64,000 bases of DNA, taken from the NCBI RefSeq assembly GCF_946227985.1, contig NZ_CAMKGL010000001.1:1302001-1366000 (forward strand), in the 5' to 3' direction. Below, piece after piece: positions 27,620 through 37,359 of this stretch (its first letter is position 1; each line of letters begins with the position of its first letter). The notes below the pieces were generated by a model. It was not told the origin of the DNA. It worked only from the letters and a program-made list of their open reading frames with translations, and did no database searches. The position numbers and the translations under genes are program-made. The stretch comes from Serratia quinivorans (GTDB lineage Bacteria > Pseudomonadota > Gammaproteobacteria > Enterobacterales > Enterobacteriaceae).

Positions 27620-30005
27620 CGCCGTTCTCTCCCGCTAATTCAGTGACAATGTCACTTGACAGCATCTGCTGTACGCCCCACAGCACCCGTTCCGGCGTGG
27701 CCGGCGCGTCGATATTGGGCTGCAGACGGTAGTCCGCCAGACTGGCCACCGCGTCCTTGATGGCGCACCAAACCGAGATCCCCAGCATAAACGGCGGTTC
27801 GCCCACCGCTTTGGAATGAAATACCGTGTCCTCGGGGTTTTTGCGGTTCTCCAGCAGCGTGACGCGCAGATCCGCAGGTACATCACCCATCGCCGGAATT
27901 TTGTAGCTGGCCGGGCCATGGGTCAGCAGCCTGCCTTGATCGTCCCACACCAGTTCTTCGCTGGTCAGCCACCCCATGCCCTGCACAAAACCGCCCTCCA
28001 CCTGACCGATGTCGATGGCCGGGTTCAGCGAGTCACCCACGTCATGCAGAATGTCGGCACGCAGCAGTTTGTATTCGCCGGTCAGGGTATCGATCAACAC
28101 CTCTGCGCAAGCCGCGCCGTAGGCGAAGTAATAGAAAGGATGACCGCTAGCCTTATCGCGATCGTAAAAGATCTTCGGCGTAAGGTAGTAACCGGTACTG
28201 GCAAGTGAGATTTGGTTGAAATAGGCCTGTTCAACCACCTGTTCGAAGCTGAAATAGCGCTCACCCACCCTGACCTGTCCATTGTTGAAAACGATCTGCT
28301 CAGCGTTAACCTGATGCTGCCTGGCCAGCATGTCTATCAGCCGTTGTTTGATGATCAGAGCGGCATTCTCCGCCGCCTTGCCGTTCAGGTCGCTGCCGGA
28401 GGATGCCGCCGTCGGCGAGGTGTTCGGCACTTTGCCGGTATCGGTGGCGGTGATCTGGATACGCTCTATTTCCACCTGGAACACTTCGGCGACAATCTGC
28501 GCCACCTTGGTGTTCAATCCCTGGCCCATTTCGGTACCGCCGTGGTTGAGCTGAATGCTGCCGTCGGTGTAAATCAGCACCAACGCCCCCGCCTGATTGA
28601 GGAAACCGGCGGTAAAGGAGATACCGAATTTGACCGGCGTCAGCGCCAGCCCTTTCTTGAGGATTGGGTTTTGTGCGTTGAACTGCCGAATAGCCAGCCG
28701 CCGCGCCTGATAATCCGCACTGTGCTCCAGTTCGGCGGTGATTTCTTGCAGCAGATTCTGTTCCACCGGCTGATGGTAATGAGTAATGTTGCGCTGATCT
28801 TTACCGTAGTAATTGGTTTTACGCACCGCCAGCGGATCGAGCGCCAGATAGCGCGCAATGTGGTCCATAATTTGCTCAATCGCCATCATGCCCTGTGGCC
28901 CGCCAAAGCCGCGATAAGCCGTATTGGAGGCGATATGGGTTTTACAGCGGTGGCCGGTTATCAGCACATCCTGCAGAAAATAGGCGTTATCCGCATGGAA
29001 CATGGCGCGATCGACAATCGAACCGGACAGATCGAGCGAGTAACCGCAGTTACCGGCCAGGCTGATTTTCACCCCATTCAACAGACCGCTGTCGTCAAAA
29101 CCGACGTCATACTGAATATAAAACGGGTGGCGCTTGCCGGTGATCAGCATGTCATCGCGACGGTTAAGCCGCATTTTTACCGGCCGTCCTGTCAGGTGTG
29201 CCACCACCGCACACAGACACGCCGGGCCGGCGGCCTGAGTCTCTTTGCCGCCAAAGCCGCCGCCCATGCGCCGCGTGTCGATAGTCACCTTGTGCATCGG
29301 TAAATTAAGCACCGAGGCCACCAGCTTTTGGATTTCGGTGGGGTTCTGGGTCGATGAATACACCAGCATGCCGCCGTCTTCGGCCGGCAGCACCGAGGCT
29401 ACCTGGGTTTCCAGATAAAAATGTTCCTGGCCACCGACGTGCAGCTCGCCCTGAATGCGGTGCAGCGCCTTCGCCAGTGCGCCGTCGGCGTCGCCGCGTC
29501 GATGGTGGTGTGCTTCCTGCACCACGAAGCCTTCCCGGAGCGATTGAGTGACGTCCAGCTGTGCAGGCAGCTCCTGATAGCTGACGTTAATGGCCTGAGC
29601 GGCCCGCCAGGCGACCTCCGGATCCTCCGCCGCCACCACCGCAATCACCTGCCCGACGTATTCCACCACATCCTTCGCCAGCAGCGGGTCGCCGTGGGTT
29701 AACGGGGCAATGTCCAGTTCGCCTGGCACGTCCTGCCAGGTGATCACCCGTATCACGCCAGGCAAATCGTAGCAGGCGGACAGATCCAGTTTTACGATGC
29801 GCGCATGCGCTTTCTCACTCAGCTTTGCCGCCAGATGCAACTGGTTGGGAAACTCCAGCCGGTCGTCAATGTATTGCGCTTCACCGCTGACGTGCTTATC
29901 GGCGCTTTCGTGTTTGCGACTGCGCCCCACGCCGCTGGTCAGCTGCTGACGGAAACGTTCGGCCAACTGCTGTTGGGTATATTCGGGACGTTTGCCATTA
30001 CTCAT
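27612..30005 (-). CDS. xdhB: Xanthine dehydrogenase, molybdopterin-binding subunit
   Basis: 797 residues, cytoplasmic (no signal). Motifs: GGGFGGKETQ for cofactor binding, GGTEMGQGLNTKVAQ, and AVGEPPFMLG with the catalytic Glu near the C-terminus. With XdhA it oxidises hypoxanthine and xanthine to urate with NAD+. The arrangement, FAD and Fe-S domains on XdhA and Mo on XdhB, is that of Rhodobacter-type enzymes. Its start overlaps the xdhA stop by 8 bp, and its stop overlaps the xdhC start. Confidence 0.93.
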   Translation of the reverse strand: MSNGKRPEYTQQQLAERFRQQLTSGVGRSRKHESADKHVSGEAQYIDDRLEFPNQLHLAAKLSEKAHARIVKLDLSACYDLPGVIRVITWQDVPGELDIAPLTHGDPLLAKDVVEYVGQVIAVVAAEDPEVAWRAAQAINVSYQELPAQLDVTQSLREGFVVQEAHHHRRGDADGALAKALHRIQGELHVGGQEHFYLETQVASVLPAEDGGMLVYSSTQNPTEIQKLVASVLNLPMHKVTIDTRRMGGGFGGKETQAAGPACLCAVVAHLTGRPVKMRLNRRDDMLITGKRHPFYIQYDVGFDDSGLLNGVKISLAGNCGYSLDLSGSIVDRAMFHADNAYFLQDVLITGHRCKTHIASNTAYRGFGGPQGMMAIEQIMDHIARYLALDPLAVRKTNYYGKDQRNITHYHQPVEQNLLQEITAELEHSADYQARRLAIRQFNAQNPILKKGLALTPVKFGISFTAGFLNQAGALVLIYTDGSIQLNHGGTEMGQGLNTKVAQIVAEVFQVEIERIQITATDTGKVPNTSPTAASSGSDLNGKAAENAALIIKQRLIDMLARQHQVNAEQIVFNNGQVRVGERYFSFEQVVEQAYFNQISLASTGYYLTPKIFYDRDKASGHPFYYFAYGAACAEVLIDTLTGEYKLLRADILHDVGDSLNPAIDIGQVEGGFVQGMGWLTSEELVWDDQGRLLTHGPASYKIPAMGDVPADLRVTLLENRKNPEDTVFHSKAVGEPPFMLGISVWCAIKDAVASLADYRLQPNIDAPATPERVLWGVQQMLSSDIVTELAGENGDG

Positions 30006-31428
30006 GCGTGGTCGCCTCGATCGCCAGCTGTGGCTCGGTCAGCGCAATGAAATAGCGACGCAACAGATTCTGCGCCACCAACAGGCGATAAGCGCTGCTG
30101 GCACGGAAATCGCTCAGCGGCGTAAAGTCCTGCGCCAACGCCTGAGCCGCAAGCGCCACGGTCGCCCGCCGCCACGGCTGCCCTACCAGTTGCTGTTCGC
30201 ACAGCTTCGCGCGTTTAGGCGTCGCGGCCATGCCGCCAAAAGCCAAGCGGGCATCGCGGATCATCCCGTGTTCGATGCGCAGGTGGAAGGCACCGCACAC
30301 CGCCGAAATATCATCCTCCAGCCGCTTGGACACTTTCCAGGCGCGGAAATCCGCCGGTGCCTGGGCCGGCAGCACGATGCTTTCAATAAACTCCCCCGGC
30401 TGCAGCGCGGTCTGACGATAACCCAGGAAGAAGTCGCTTAGCGGCAGTTCACGCCGCACGGCACCACAACGCAATATCAGGTGCGCATCCAACGCCAGCA
30501 ACAGCGGCGCGGCGTCGCCAATCGGCGAGGCATTGGCGATATTGCCCCCCAACGTGCCCTGATTGCGGATCTGCTGCGAAGCAAAACGCGCCAGCAGCTC
30601 GCCAAAGGCCGGGTGGTAATCGGCCAGCAGCGGGTAAAGGTCGCTCAATGTGACACCGGCCCCGAGGATCAGACGATCGCCCTGCCGGCTCACCTGCTTT
30701 AATGCCTCAATCTGGCCAATGGCGATCATCAAGGGTAAATCCTGATGGCGCTGTGTGACTTCCAGTGCCAAATCGGTACCGCCGGCCAACAGCCTGGCCT
30801 GCGGATGCTGTTGATACAGCGTCGCCAGTTCCTCCAGGGTCTGTGGCAATAAACAGCGTTTACCCGCCGCCGCTAACGGCGTGGCCGCAGGTATCGCCAG
30901 CAGGCGTTGCAGCGTTTGTTGCTGATGGCCGTCGAAACTGTCTGACGTTTTGCTGCCACACGCCTGCTGCGCCGCGGCCAAGATCGGCCGATAACCGGTA
31001 CAGCGGCACAGATTACCGGCCAGTGCCTGCTTTGCCTGTTCGCGATGATAACTTTCACCGTTCTTTTGCAGGCAAAACATCGACATCACGAAACCCGGAG
31101 TACAAAAGCCGCACTGCGAGCCGTGGCAGTCGACCATCGCCTGCTGGACGCTGTGCAGTTCCCCCTGCTGTTTCAGGTCCTCTACGGTGATCAACTGCTT
31201 GCCATGCAGCGCGCTGACAAACGTCAGGCAGGCATTTACGCTGCGGTAGCGCAACTGGTCGCCGTCCGGCTCCGCCAGCACCACGGTGCAGGCACCACAG
31301 TCACCGGAAGCGCAGCCTTCTTTGGTGCCACAGCGGCCGAGATCGCGGCGCAGGTAGTTCAGCACCGTGGTATTGGGATCGATCGCGCTCTCATTCTTCA
31401 GCGTTTGATTAAGCAGAAACTGGATCAT
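29998..31428 (-). CDS. xdhA: Xanthine dehydrogenase, 2Fe-2S/FAD subunit
   Basis: 476 residues. Two N-terminal [2Fe-2S] domains (GCASGDCGAC; CGFCTPGF and CRCTGY) precede an FAD domain (LLAGGTDLALEV about 213-224, GGNIANASPIGDAAP about 292-306) and the CO dehydrogenase flavoprotein C-terminal domain. It transfers electrons from the Mo site on XdhB to NAD+. The ATGA overlap at 31425-31428 couples it to guaD upstream. Confidence 0.93.
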   Translation of the reverse strand: MIQFLLNQTLKNESAIDPNTTVLNYLRRDLGRCGTKEGCASGDCGACTVVLAEPDGDQLRYRSVNACLTFVSALHGKQLITVEDLKQQGELHSVQQAMVDCHGSQCGFCTPGFVMSMFCLQKNGESYHREQAKQALAGNLCRCTGYRPILAAAQQACGSKTSDSFDGHQQQTLQRLLAIPAATPLAAAGKRCLLPQTLEELATLYQQHPQARLLAGGTDLALEVTQRHQDLPLMIAIGQIEALKQVSRQGDRLILGAGVTLSDLYPLLADYHPAFGELLARFASQQIRNQGTLGGNIANASPIGDAAPLLLALDAHLILRCGAVRRELPLSDFFLGYRQTALQPGEFIESIVLPAQAPADFRAWKVSKRLEDDISAVCGAFHLRIEHGMIRDARLAFGGMAATPKRAKLCEQQLVGQPWRRATVALAAQALAQDFTPLSDFRASSAYRLLVAQNLLRRYFIALTEPQLAIEATTHE

Positions 31429-32756
31429 GCGGCCTCCTGCTGCGTAGCCGGTCGGTACACCACTTTGCCGTCGACGTAGGTTCGGTAAACGTTGCGGTCG
31501 TCGCCCAGCGTCATCAGCACAAACAGTTGCTCCGCCAGCCCACGGCTGTTTTCATGGCGCAGTTTCTGTAACGGCGATACCGCCGGATCCAGCACCACAA
31601 AATCCGCCTCTTTGCCGACCGCGAAATTACCGATTTTGTCATCGAGCGACAGCGCCCGCGCCCCACCCAATGTGGCGTGGTAGAAGGCTTCGCAGGCCGA
31701 GAGCTGATAGCGTTGCAGTTGAGCGACCTTGTAGGCTTCACCCAGCGTTTGCAGCATATTAAAGGTGGTACCGGCGCCCACGTCGGTGCCGATGCCCAGC
31801 CTGACCTGCTTGTGCCAGGCCTTTTGCAGATTGAACAGGCCGCTACCGAGGAACAGGTTGGAGGTCGGGCAAAAAGCGATGGCCGAACCGGTGTGACACA
31901 GGTAATCCCATTCTTGCTCTTCCAGATGCAGGCAGTGGGCAAACACGCTTTTCTCTCCGGTCAACCCGTACTGGTGATAGACATCCAGGTAACTGCGGCT
32001 GTCCGGGAACAGTTCTTTCACCCAGGCAACTTCTTCCAGGTTCTCGCTCAGGTGAGTGTGCAGATAGGTATCCGGAAACTCTTCACGCAACCTTTGTACC
32101 TGAGCCAACAGCGCCGGGGTACAGGTGGGCGCAAAGCGCGGCGTGATGGCATAGCTGAGCCGTTGCTTACCGTGCCAGCGCTCGATCAGTTCGCGGGTCT
32201 GGCGGTAGCTCTGCTCCGGGGTTTCCAGCAGTTCATCCGGCGCATGGCGGTCCATCATCACCTTGCCGGCGATCAGTCGCATATTCAGCGCCGCCGCCTG
32301 ACTGAACAGCGCTTCAACCGACTGCGGATGTACGGTGCCGAACACCAGCGCCGTGGTGGTGCCGTTGCTTAACAGTTGCTGTAAAAAGAACGCCGACATC
32401 TTGCCGGAGTGCTGTTCGCAGCAGAATTGGCTTTCCGTCGGGAAGGTGTAATGCTTCAGCCATGCCAGTAGCCGATCGCCATAGGCCCCGATCATTTCGG
32501 TTTGCGGATAATGAATATGGGTGTCGATAAAGCCCGGCACGATCAGTTTGTCCTGATAATGAGTGACCTCAAAACCCGGTGGCAACAGCGTTTCACCCTG
32601 CTGCCAGGGGCCAAACCAGACAATGCGGCCTTCATCGAGCAGCAGCAATCCGTCAGGAATATGTCGCAATTGCTGCTCCAACTGCTGTGGTTGATCGACA
32701 CAGGCAGCAATATCGAAAAAATGGCCACGGATCGCCGTGGTGAATGACAGGCTCAT
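31425..32756 (-). CDS. guaD: Guanine deaminase
   Basis: 443 residues from ATG 32756 (GAAGGAAAG upstream; the longer frame to 32822 is not needed). An amidohydrolase-superfamily enzyme converting guanine to xanthine. Zinc-site motifs: DTHIHYPQTEMIGAYG, THLSENLEEV and GTDVGAGTTFNML. First gene of the purine operon guaD-xdhABC, so guanine would be taken to urate by one transcript. The operon promoter must lie in 32757-32960, but I could not identify hexamers with confidence. Confidence 0.92.
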   Translation of the reverse strand: MSLSFTTAIRGHFFDIAACVDQPQQLEQQLRHIPDGLLLLDEGRIVWFGPWQQGETLLPPGFEVTHYQDKLIVPGFIDTHIHYPQTEMIGAYGDRLLAWLKHYTFPTESQFCCEQHSGKMSAFFLQQLLSNGTTTALVFGTVHPQSVEALFSQAAALNMRLIAGKVMMDRHAPDELLETPEQSYRQTRELIERWHGKQRLSYAITPRFAPTCTPALLAQVQRLREEFPDTYLHTHLSENLEEVAWVKELFPDSRSYLDVYHQYGLTGEKSVFAHCLHLEEQEWDYLCHTGSAIAFCPTSNLFLGSGLFNLQKAWHKQVRLGIGTDVGAGTTFNMLQTLGEAYKVAQLQRYQLSACEAFYHATLGGARALSLDDKIGNFAVGKEADFVVLDPAVSPLQKLRHENSRGLAEQLFVLMTLGDDRNVYRTYVDGKVVYRPATQQEAA

Positions 32757-32965
32757 TTTACTTTCCTTCTCTACCGGCCAGCGCACAGCCCCCGGCTGAG
32801 TTAATTCAGCCCGAGGTGCCATGGCGGTCTTTTATCGTTTGCATGTGTTGATTTAAGGATAGCAAGCAGCGTGCCAGTTGGTTTTTTATTGGTGATTTTC
32901 TTTTTAAAACAAAAAGATAAAAACAAATCTCACAATAATCTGATTCAATAAAAATAAACAGCAAG

Positions 32966-33004
32966 TAAGCAAACGGTTGCCTTTAAATAGCAACCGTTTG
33001 CTTA
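32966..33004. repeat. 15-bp perfect inverted repeat between ROK gene and guaD
   Basis: TAAGCAAACGGTTGC and GCAACCGTTTGCTTA are exact complements around a 9-nt loop. It lies 66 bp after the ROK stop and about 210 bp before the guaD start, in the 313-bp gene-free gap. No U run follows on the minus strand, so it is either an inefficient terminator for the ROK gene or a large operator. The gap holds nothing else recognisable. Confidence 0.5.
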
Positions 33005-33069
33005 TATTGAGTTAATTGTGAGGCTGCACCAATAACGGGCAAGAATACAAATAAGGGGAATGAAATTTA

Positions 33070-34242
33070 TTACTTCAATAACACTTCATAACGCGGGTTA
33101 AATTCATCAAACAGCGGTAACGCGGCCGCGCCTAATGCGGCGGTATCCGCACCGGTAGTCCCCAATCGAACCCGCAGGCCGTCGAGAAATTTGCTGCGCA
33201 CCGACCGGTGCAGTGGCGCCAGACGCTTGATCAGCTGTTCTACGATACTTTCCGGCATCAGCCCGCCAATAATCACGGCCTCGGCATCGAACATACACTC
33301 GATGATGTTGATCGCCTGACGCAACGCCGGTACCGCCGTATCCAGCCAGGCGTCGATCTGTGACTGCGGTAACGCCAGCAGGTCTTGCGGCATGGCGCGC
33401 ATCGGATCCAGCCCGCAGCTCTCGTAAGCCGCCTGCAACGAAACATAACGCTCCAGACACCCCAGGTTGCCGCAGTAACAGGCTCGCCCGCCCGGTTGCA
33501 CAATCATGTGGCCGACTTCACCAGCATTGTGCGCATGGCCGGTATAAATTCGGCCATCGGTGAAAATCCCAGCCCCAAGTCCGGTACCGAGATACAAATA
33601 AATAAAGGAATTAAGCTGCCTGGCCACACCGTGCAAACGTTCGCCAATAGCGGCCACGGTGGCATCGTTCTCCAGCGTGACCGGCAGGCTGCTTTGCGCG
33701 TTAAGCTCAGCCACCACATCAATATCTTCCCAACCGTTAAGCGTGGTCGGCCCGACCGACGAGATCCCTTCCACGCCAAACGGCCCCGGCATCACTACGC
33801 CGATGCCCAGCATTTTTCTCCAGTTCAGATCCGGCTGCTGGCGCATTTCTTGCAGTACATCACAAATCAGTTTCAAGGTGGCAGCAGGTTGCGGCTTTTG
33901 CACCATAATCAGCCGGTGGAAACGAACGCTGCCTGAAAGATCAACCACGATGATCAGCAGTGACTGGTGATCCAGATGGATGCCGATGGAATACGCGCTA
34001 TCTGGATTCAGGGTCAACGGCGTGGCCGGTTGACCTCGCCCGCCGGCACGACGCGGCAGGTGCGAGGAGAGAATACCGGCCTGTTCCAGTTCTGTTGCAA
34101 TGTTTGAAACGGTTTGCGGCGTCAGTGAGGTCAGCCGGGCAATTTCGGCACGGGTCAGTTCACCGTGCAGACGGATAGCCTCTATCACTACGCGCCGGTT
34201 GTGTGCACGAGCATGTTCAAGGTTAGTGCCGGAAGTCGTCAT
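33070..34242 (-). CDS. ROK-family (NagC/XylR type) transcriptional regulator
   Basis: 390 residues. An N-terminal winged helix (about 15-70, HGELTRAEIARLTSLTPQTVSNIATEL) is joined to a ROK sugar-binding domain with GTGLGAGIF, HNAGEVGHM and the zinc signature CYCGNLGCLE. It diverges from the sugar ABC operon across 100 bp and is the obvious controller of it, most likely a repressor relieved by the imported sugar or its phosphate. Similar in plan to Mlc encoded at 47.8 kb, but clearly a different protein. Confidence 0.83.
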   Translation of the reverse strand: MTTSGTNLEHARAHNRRVVIEAIRLHGELTRAEIARLTSLTPQTVSNIATELEQAGILSSHLPRRAGGRGQPATPLTLNPDSAYSIGIHLDHQSLLIIVVDLSGSVRFHRLIMVQKPQPAATLKLICDVLQEMRQQPDLNWRKMLGIGVVMPGPFGVEGISSVGPTTLNGWEDIDVVAELNAQSSLPVTLENDATVAAIGERLHGVARQLNSFIYLYLGTGLGAGIFTDGRIYTGHAHNAGEVGHMIVQPGGRACYCGNLGCLERYVSLQAAYESCGLDPMRAMPQDLLALPQSQIDAWLDTAVPALRQAINIIECMFDAEAVIIGGLMPESIVEQLIKRLAPLHRSVRSKFLDGLRVRLGTTGADTAALGAAALPLFDEFNPRYEVLLK

Positions 34243-34298
34243 AACTGCCTATGCAGAAAGGGAAATCGTCTTTGCAGTATGGTGCCCTCCAATAAAGC

Positions 34299-34311
34299 AA
34301 TCAAATTGATT
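34299..34311. promoter_or_regulatory. Palindrome in the ABC-operon promoter region
   Basis: AATCAAATTGATT is a perfect 6-1-6 palindrome 31 bp upstream of the binding-protein start, within the divergent gap to the ROK gene. It is a candidate operator for that regulator. Being short and AT-rich, it could occur by chance. Confidence 0.35.
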
Positions 34312-34342
34312 TAAGAATCTTTTTAACACCGGAGAACGCACA

Positions 34343-35593
34343 ATGAAAAGCCACACCCTTGCCGCTACGGCAGTCTGTACCCTCTCGCTCCTGGCGCTTA
34401 GCCTGTCATCTGCCCATGCCGCCCCGACGCAAATCAACGCGTTATTTATGACCCAGGCGGCGTACAGCGAAAATGATATCCGTGCCATGACCGCCGATTT
34501 TAGCAAACAGCACCCGGACATCACCGTTAACCTGGAGTTCGTCCCTTACGAAGCGCTGCACGATAAAATCGTCGCCGCGCGCGGCGCCGGGAGCAACGGC
34601 TACGATGTGGTGCTGTTCGACGCCATCTGGCCGGCGGAATTCACCAAATTCGGTCTGTTGCAAGACGTGACTTCGCGCATCAGCGCCGACGACAGCGCCA
34701 AAATCTTTGCCGGTGCCATGACCACCGTCACCTATAAGGACAAGCGCTGGGGCATGCCGTGGATCCTCGACACCAAATACCTGTATTACAACAAAGCCAT
34801 GCTGGCCAAGGCCGGGATTGCCGCTCCGCCGAAAACCTGGCAGGAACTGGCGCAGCAGGCAGAAATTCTCAAGCAGAAGAACCTGGTCAAATATCCGCTG
34901 GTGTGGAGCTGGTCACAGGCCGAAGCGCTGGTTTGCGACTACACCACCCTGGTGTCCGCCTATAAGGGGCAGTTTATCCAGCAGGGGAAAATCACTTTCT
35001 CCAGCCCCGGTTCACTGCAGGCCGTCGACTATATGAAAGCCTCACTGGATAAGGGGCTGACCAATCCGAACTCCCGCGAGTATCTGGAAGAGGACGTGCG
35101 TAAGGCGTTTTCCAACGGTGACGCGGCCTTCGCCCTTAACTGGACCTACATGTACAACATGGCCAACGATCCCAAGCAAAGCAAAGTGGCCGGTGACGTC
35201 GGGATCGTGCCAGCTCCGGGATCGGTGGCGGGTCAGGTCTCTGCGGTTAACGGTTCGATGGGGCTGGGCATCGCCAAGGCCAGCGCCCATCCCGATCAGG
35301 CCTGGCAATACATCAGCTACATGACCTCACAGCCGGTTCAGGACAAATACGCCAAACTGAGCCTGCCGATCTGGAAGTCGTCTTACGACGATCCGGCGGT
35401 GCAGAAGGGTCAGGAGCCGTTAATCGCCGCCGCCAAACAGTCTTTGAACGTGATGCTGTCGCGCCCTGAAACCGCCGATTACTCTCGTTTGTCCAACGGC
35501 TTGCAACAGGACTTGCAGCAAATTCTGCAGGGCAAGGTGACGCCGCAGGCCGGGCTGGATGCGGCAACACAAAGCGCTGCGCGGCTGCGTTAA
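34343..35593 (+). CDS. Sugar ABC transporter periplasmic binding protein (CUT1)
   Basis: 416 residues. The signal peptide ends at about AHA26. The mature protein is an extracellular solute-binding protein family 1 member (MalE/UgpB type) with GYDVVLFDAIWPAEF and PWILDTKYLYYNKAMLAKAGI. First gene of a five-gene operon with two permeases, a PfkB kinase and an ATPase, preceded by CCGGAG. The ligand is not identifiable; a mono- or oligosaccharide or polyol is likely. Confidence 0.87.
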   Translation: MKSHTLAATAVCTLSLLALSLSSAHAAPTQINALFMTQAAYSENDIRAMTADFSKQHPDITVNLEFVPYEALHDKIVAARGAGSNGYDVVLFDAIWPAEFTKFGLLQDVTSRISADDSAKIFAGAMTTVTYKDKRWGMPWILDTKYLYYNKAMLAKAGIAAPPKTWQELAQQAEILKQKNLVKYPLVWSWSQAEALVCDYTTLVSAYKGQFIQQGKITFSSPGSLQAVDYMKASLDKGLTNPNSREYLEEDVRKAFSNGDAAFALNWTYMYNMANDPKQSKVAGDVGIVPAPGSVAGQVSAVNGSMGLGIAKASAHPDQAWQYISYMTSQPVQDKYAKLSLPIWKSSYDDPAVQKGQEPLIAAAKQSLNVMLSRPETADYSRLSNGLQQDLQQILQGKVTPQAGLDAATQSAARLR

Positions 35594-35596
35594 ACG

Positions 35597-36511
35597 ATGA
35601 CAATGCTCACTTTACCTCAACGTGAGCGGCGTCAGGCATGGGTGCTGCTGGCACCCATGCTGCTGATGATGCTGCTGTTAACCGCCTGGCCGCTGGCCCG
35701 CACCCTGTGGCTGAGCTTTACCGATGCGGCGCTGGTGGGCGACGGCGTAACCCCGGCCTGGGTCGGTGCGGATAACTTTTTCTACGCTCTGACCGATCCG
35801 GACTTCCAGGCCGCGCTGTGGCGCACGCTGTATTTCACCGTGATTTCGGTGGCATTCGAAGGGGTGATCGGCGTGCTGGTGGCGCTGCTGCTCAACCAGA
35901 AATTCCACGGCCGTAATGTTCTGCGGGTACTGGTTATTTTGCCCTGGGCGCTTCCCACCATCGTCAACGCCACGATGTGGCGGCTGAACTTCAACCCGGA
36001 TTACGGCAGCATCAACGCGCTGTTAACCCAACTCGGGGTGATTGACCACTACCGCAGCTGGCTGGGTGACCCGGCCTCGGCGCTCAACGCGGTGATGCTG
36101 GCGGACATCTGGAAGAACTACCCGCTGATTACCCTGCTGACGCTGGCGGCGTTGCAATCAATCCCGGACGATTTGTACGAAGCGGCGCGACTGGACGGTG
36201 CCTCAGCCTGGCGACGCTTCCGGGCCATCACCCTGCCCGCCATTCTGGCCCCGCTGGCGGTGGCGCTGGTGCTGCGAACCATTGATGCCTTCAAGGTGTT
36301 CGACATCATTTACGTGATGACGCGCGGTGGCCCCATGGACAGCACCAAGACCCTCAGCTTCTTCGTTTATCAGGAGTCGTTCAGCTATCTGCGGGCCGGC
36401 AGCGGTGCAGCCTATGCGGTATTGATGACCTTGCTATGCGGCCTGCTGATCGCGTTGTACATGCTGATGCTGTTCCGCCAACGCAGAAGGAGCCTCGCCG
36501 ATGAAGCGTAA
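35597..36511 (+). CDS. Sugar ABC transporter permease (MalF/UgpA type)
   Basis: 304 residues with six membrane helices. The conserved EAA loop EAARLDGASAWRRFRAITLP at about 194-213 contacts the ATPase. It starts three bases after the binding-protein stop and ends overlapping the next permease by 11 bp. It pairs with the following permease as a heterodimeric inner-membrane channel. Confidence 0.88.
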   Translation: MTMLTLPQRERRQAWVLLAPMLLMMLLLTAWPLARTLWLSFTDAALVGDGVTPAWVGADNFFYALTDPDFQAALWRTLYFTVISVAFEGVIGVLVALLLNQKFHGRNVLRVLVILPWALPTIVNATMWRLNFNPDYGSINALLTQLGVIDHYRSWLGDPASALNAVMLADIWKNYPLITLLTLAALQSIPDDLYEAARLDGASAWRRFRAITLPAILAPLAVALVLRTIDAFKVFDIIYVMTRGGPMDSTKTLSFFVYQESFSYLRAGSGAAYAVLMTLLCGLLIALYMLMLFRQRRRSLADEA

Positions 36512-37340
36512 AATCCGCCTGGTATTGGGCTACGGTGCTGCGTTACTGCTGGCGTTGTCGATCCTGGCGCCGATGCTGTGGCTGTTTCTGATGAGCGTCA
36601 GTTCCTCGGCCGATCTGACCCGCATACCGCTGGAATGGCTGCCGCGCCACTGGGACTTTTCGCGCTATGGCCGCCTACTTTCATTACAGCCCGGCCAACC
36701 GGGTGCCCTGTTCCTGCATGCGCTGTTCAACAGCCTGCTGGTGGCCTGCGGCGCTACGCTGATTTCGCTGTTGCTGGCGATCCCGGCGGCGTTCAGCTTC
36801 TCGCGTTATCCGGGACGCGACGGTTGGCTGTTCGCCAGCCTGGCCATTTATATGGTGCCACCGGTGGCCTTTGTGCTGCCGCTGTACTTTATTTTGCAGC
36901 AGTTGGCGCTGCTGAACACCCATATCGGCCTGGTGCTGGTCTACTGCTCGCTGATCCTGCCGTTCCTCACCTGGATGCTGAAAAACCAGTTCGACGCCCT
37001 GCCGATAGACATTGAACAGGCGGCGCGGCTGGACGGACTGCGTCAGTGGCAGGTGCTGCTGCGCATTACACTGCCCTTGGCCAAACCGGCGCTGGGTGCT
37101 TCTGCGCTGTTTGGCTGGCTGCTGGCCTGGGACGAATTTTTCTATGCGCTGCTGTTCACCAGCAATATTCAGGCACAGACGCTGCCGGTGACCATCGCCG
37201 GTTTCACCGCCGGGCGCGCCACCGATGACGGGTTGATCGCCGCCGTCGGCATTCTGGCCGCCATTCCACCACTTTTCATTGCCATCTGGCTGCAAAAAAC
37301 GCTGGTTAGCGGCTTAACCAGCGGTGGCAGCAAAGGCTAA
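36501..37340 (+). CDS. Sugar ABC transporter permease (MalG/UgpE type)
   Basis: 279 residues, six membrane helices, EAA loop EQAARLDGLRQWQVLLRITLP at about 172-192. AAGGAG before ATG 36501. Second permease of the CUT1 system, ending 19 bp before the kinase gene. No unusual features. Confidence 0.88.
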   Translation: MKRKIRLVLGYGAALLLALSILAPMLWLFLMSVSSSADLTRIPLEWLPRHWDFSRYGRLLSLQPGQPGALFLHALFNSLLVACGATLISLLLAIPAAFSFSRYPGRDGWLFASLAIYMVPPVAFVLPLYFILQQLALLNTHIGLVLVYCSLILPFLTWMLKNQFDALPIDIEQAARLDGLRQWQVLLRITLPLAKPALGASALFGWLLAWDEFFYALLFTSNIQAQTLPVTIAGFTAGRATDDGLIAAVGILAAIPPLFIAIWLQKTLVSGLTSGGSKG

Positions 37341-37359
37341 TTTATTCAGGGAAATTAAC

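Noticed and set aside
28212-29303. 363-codon plus-strand frame opposite xdhB
   Set aside because: Antisense to a well-supported gene in an operon with overlapping starts and stops; no features of its own.
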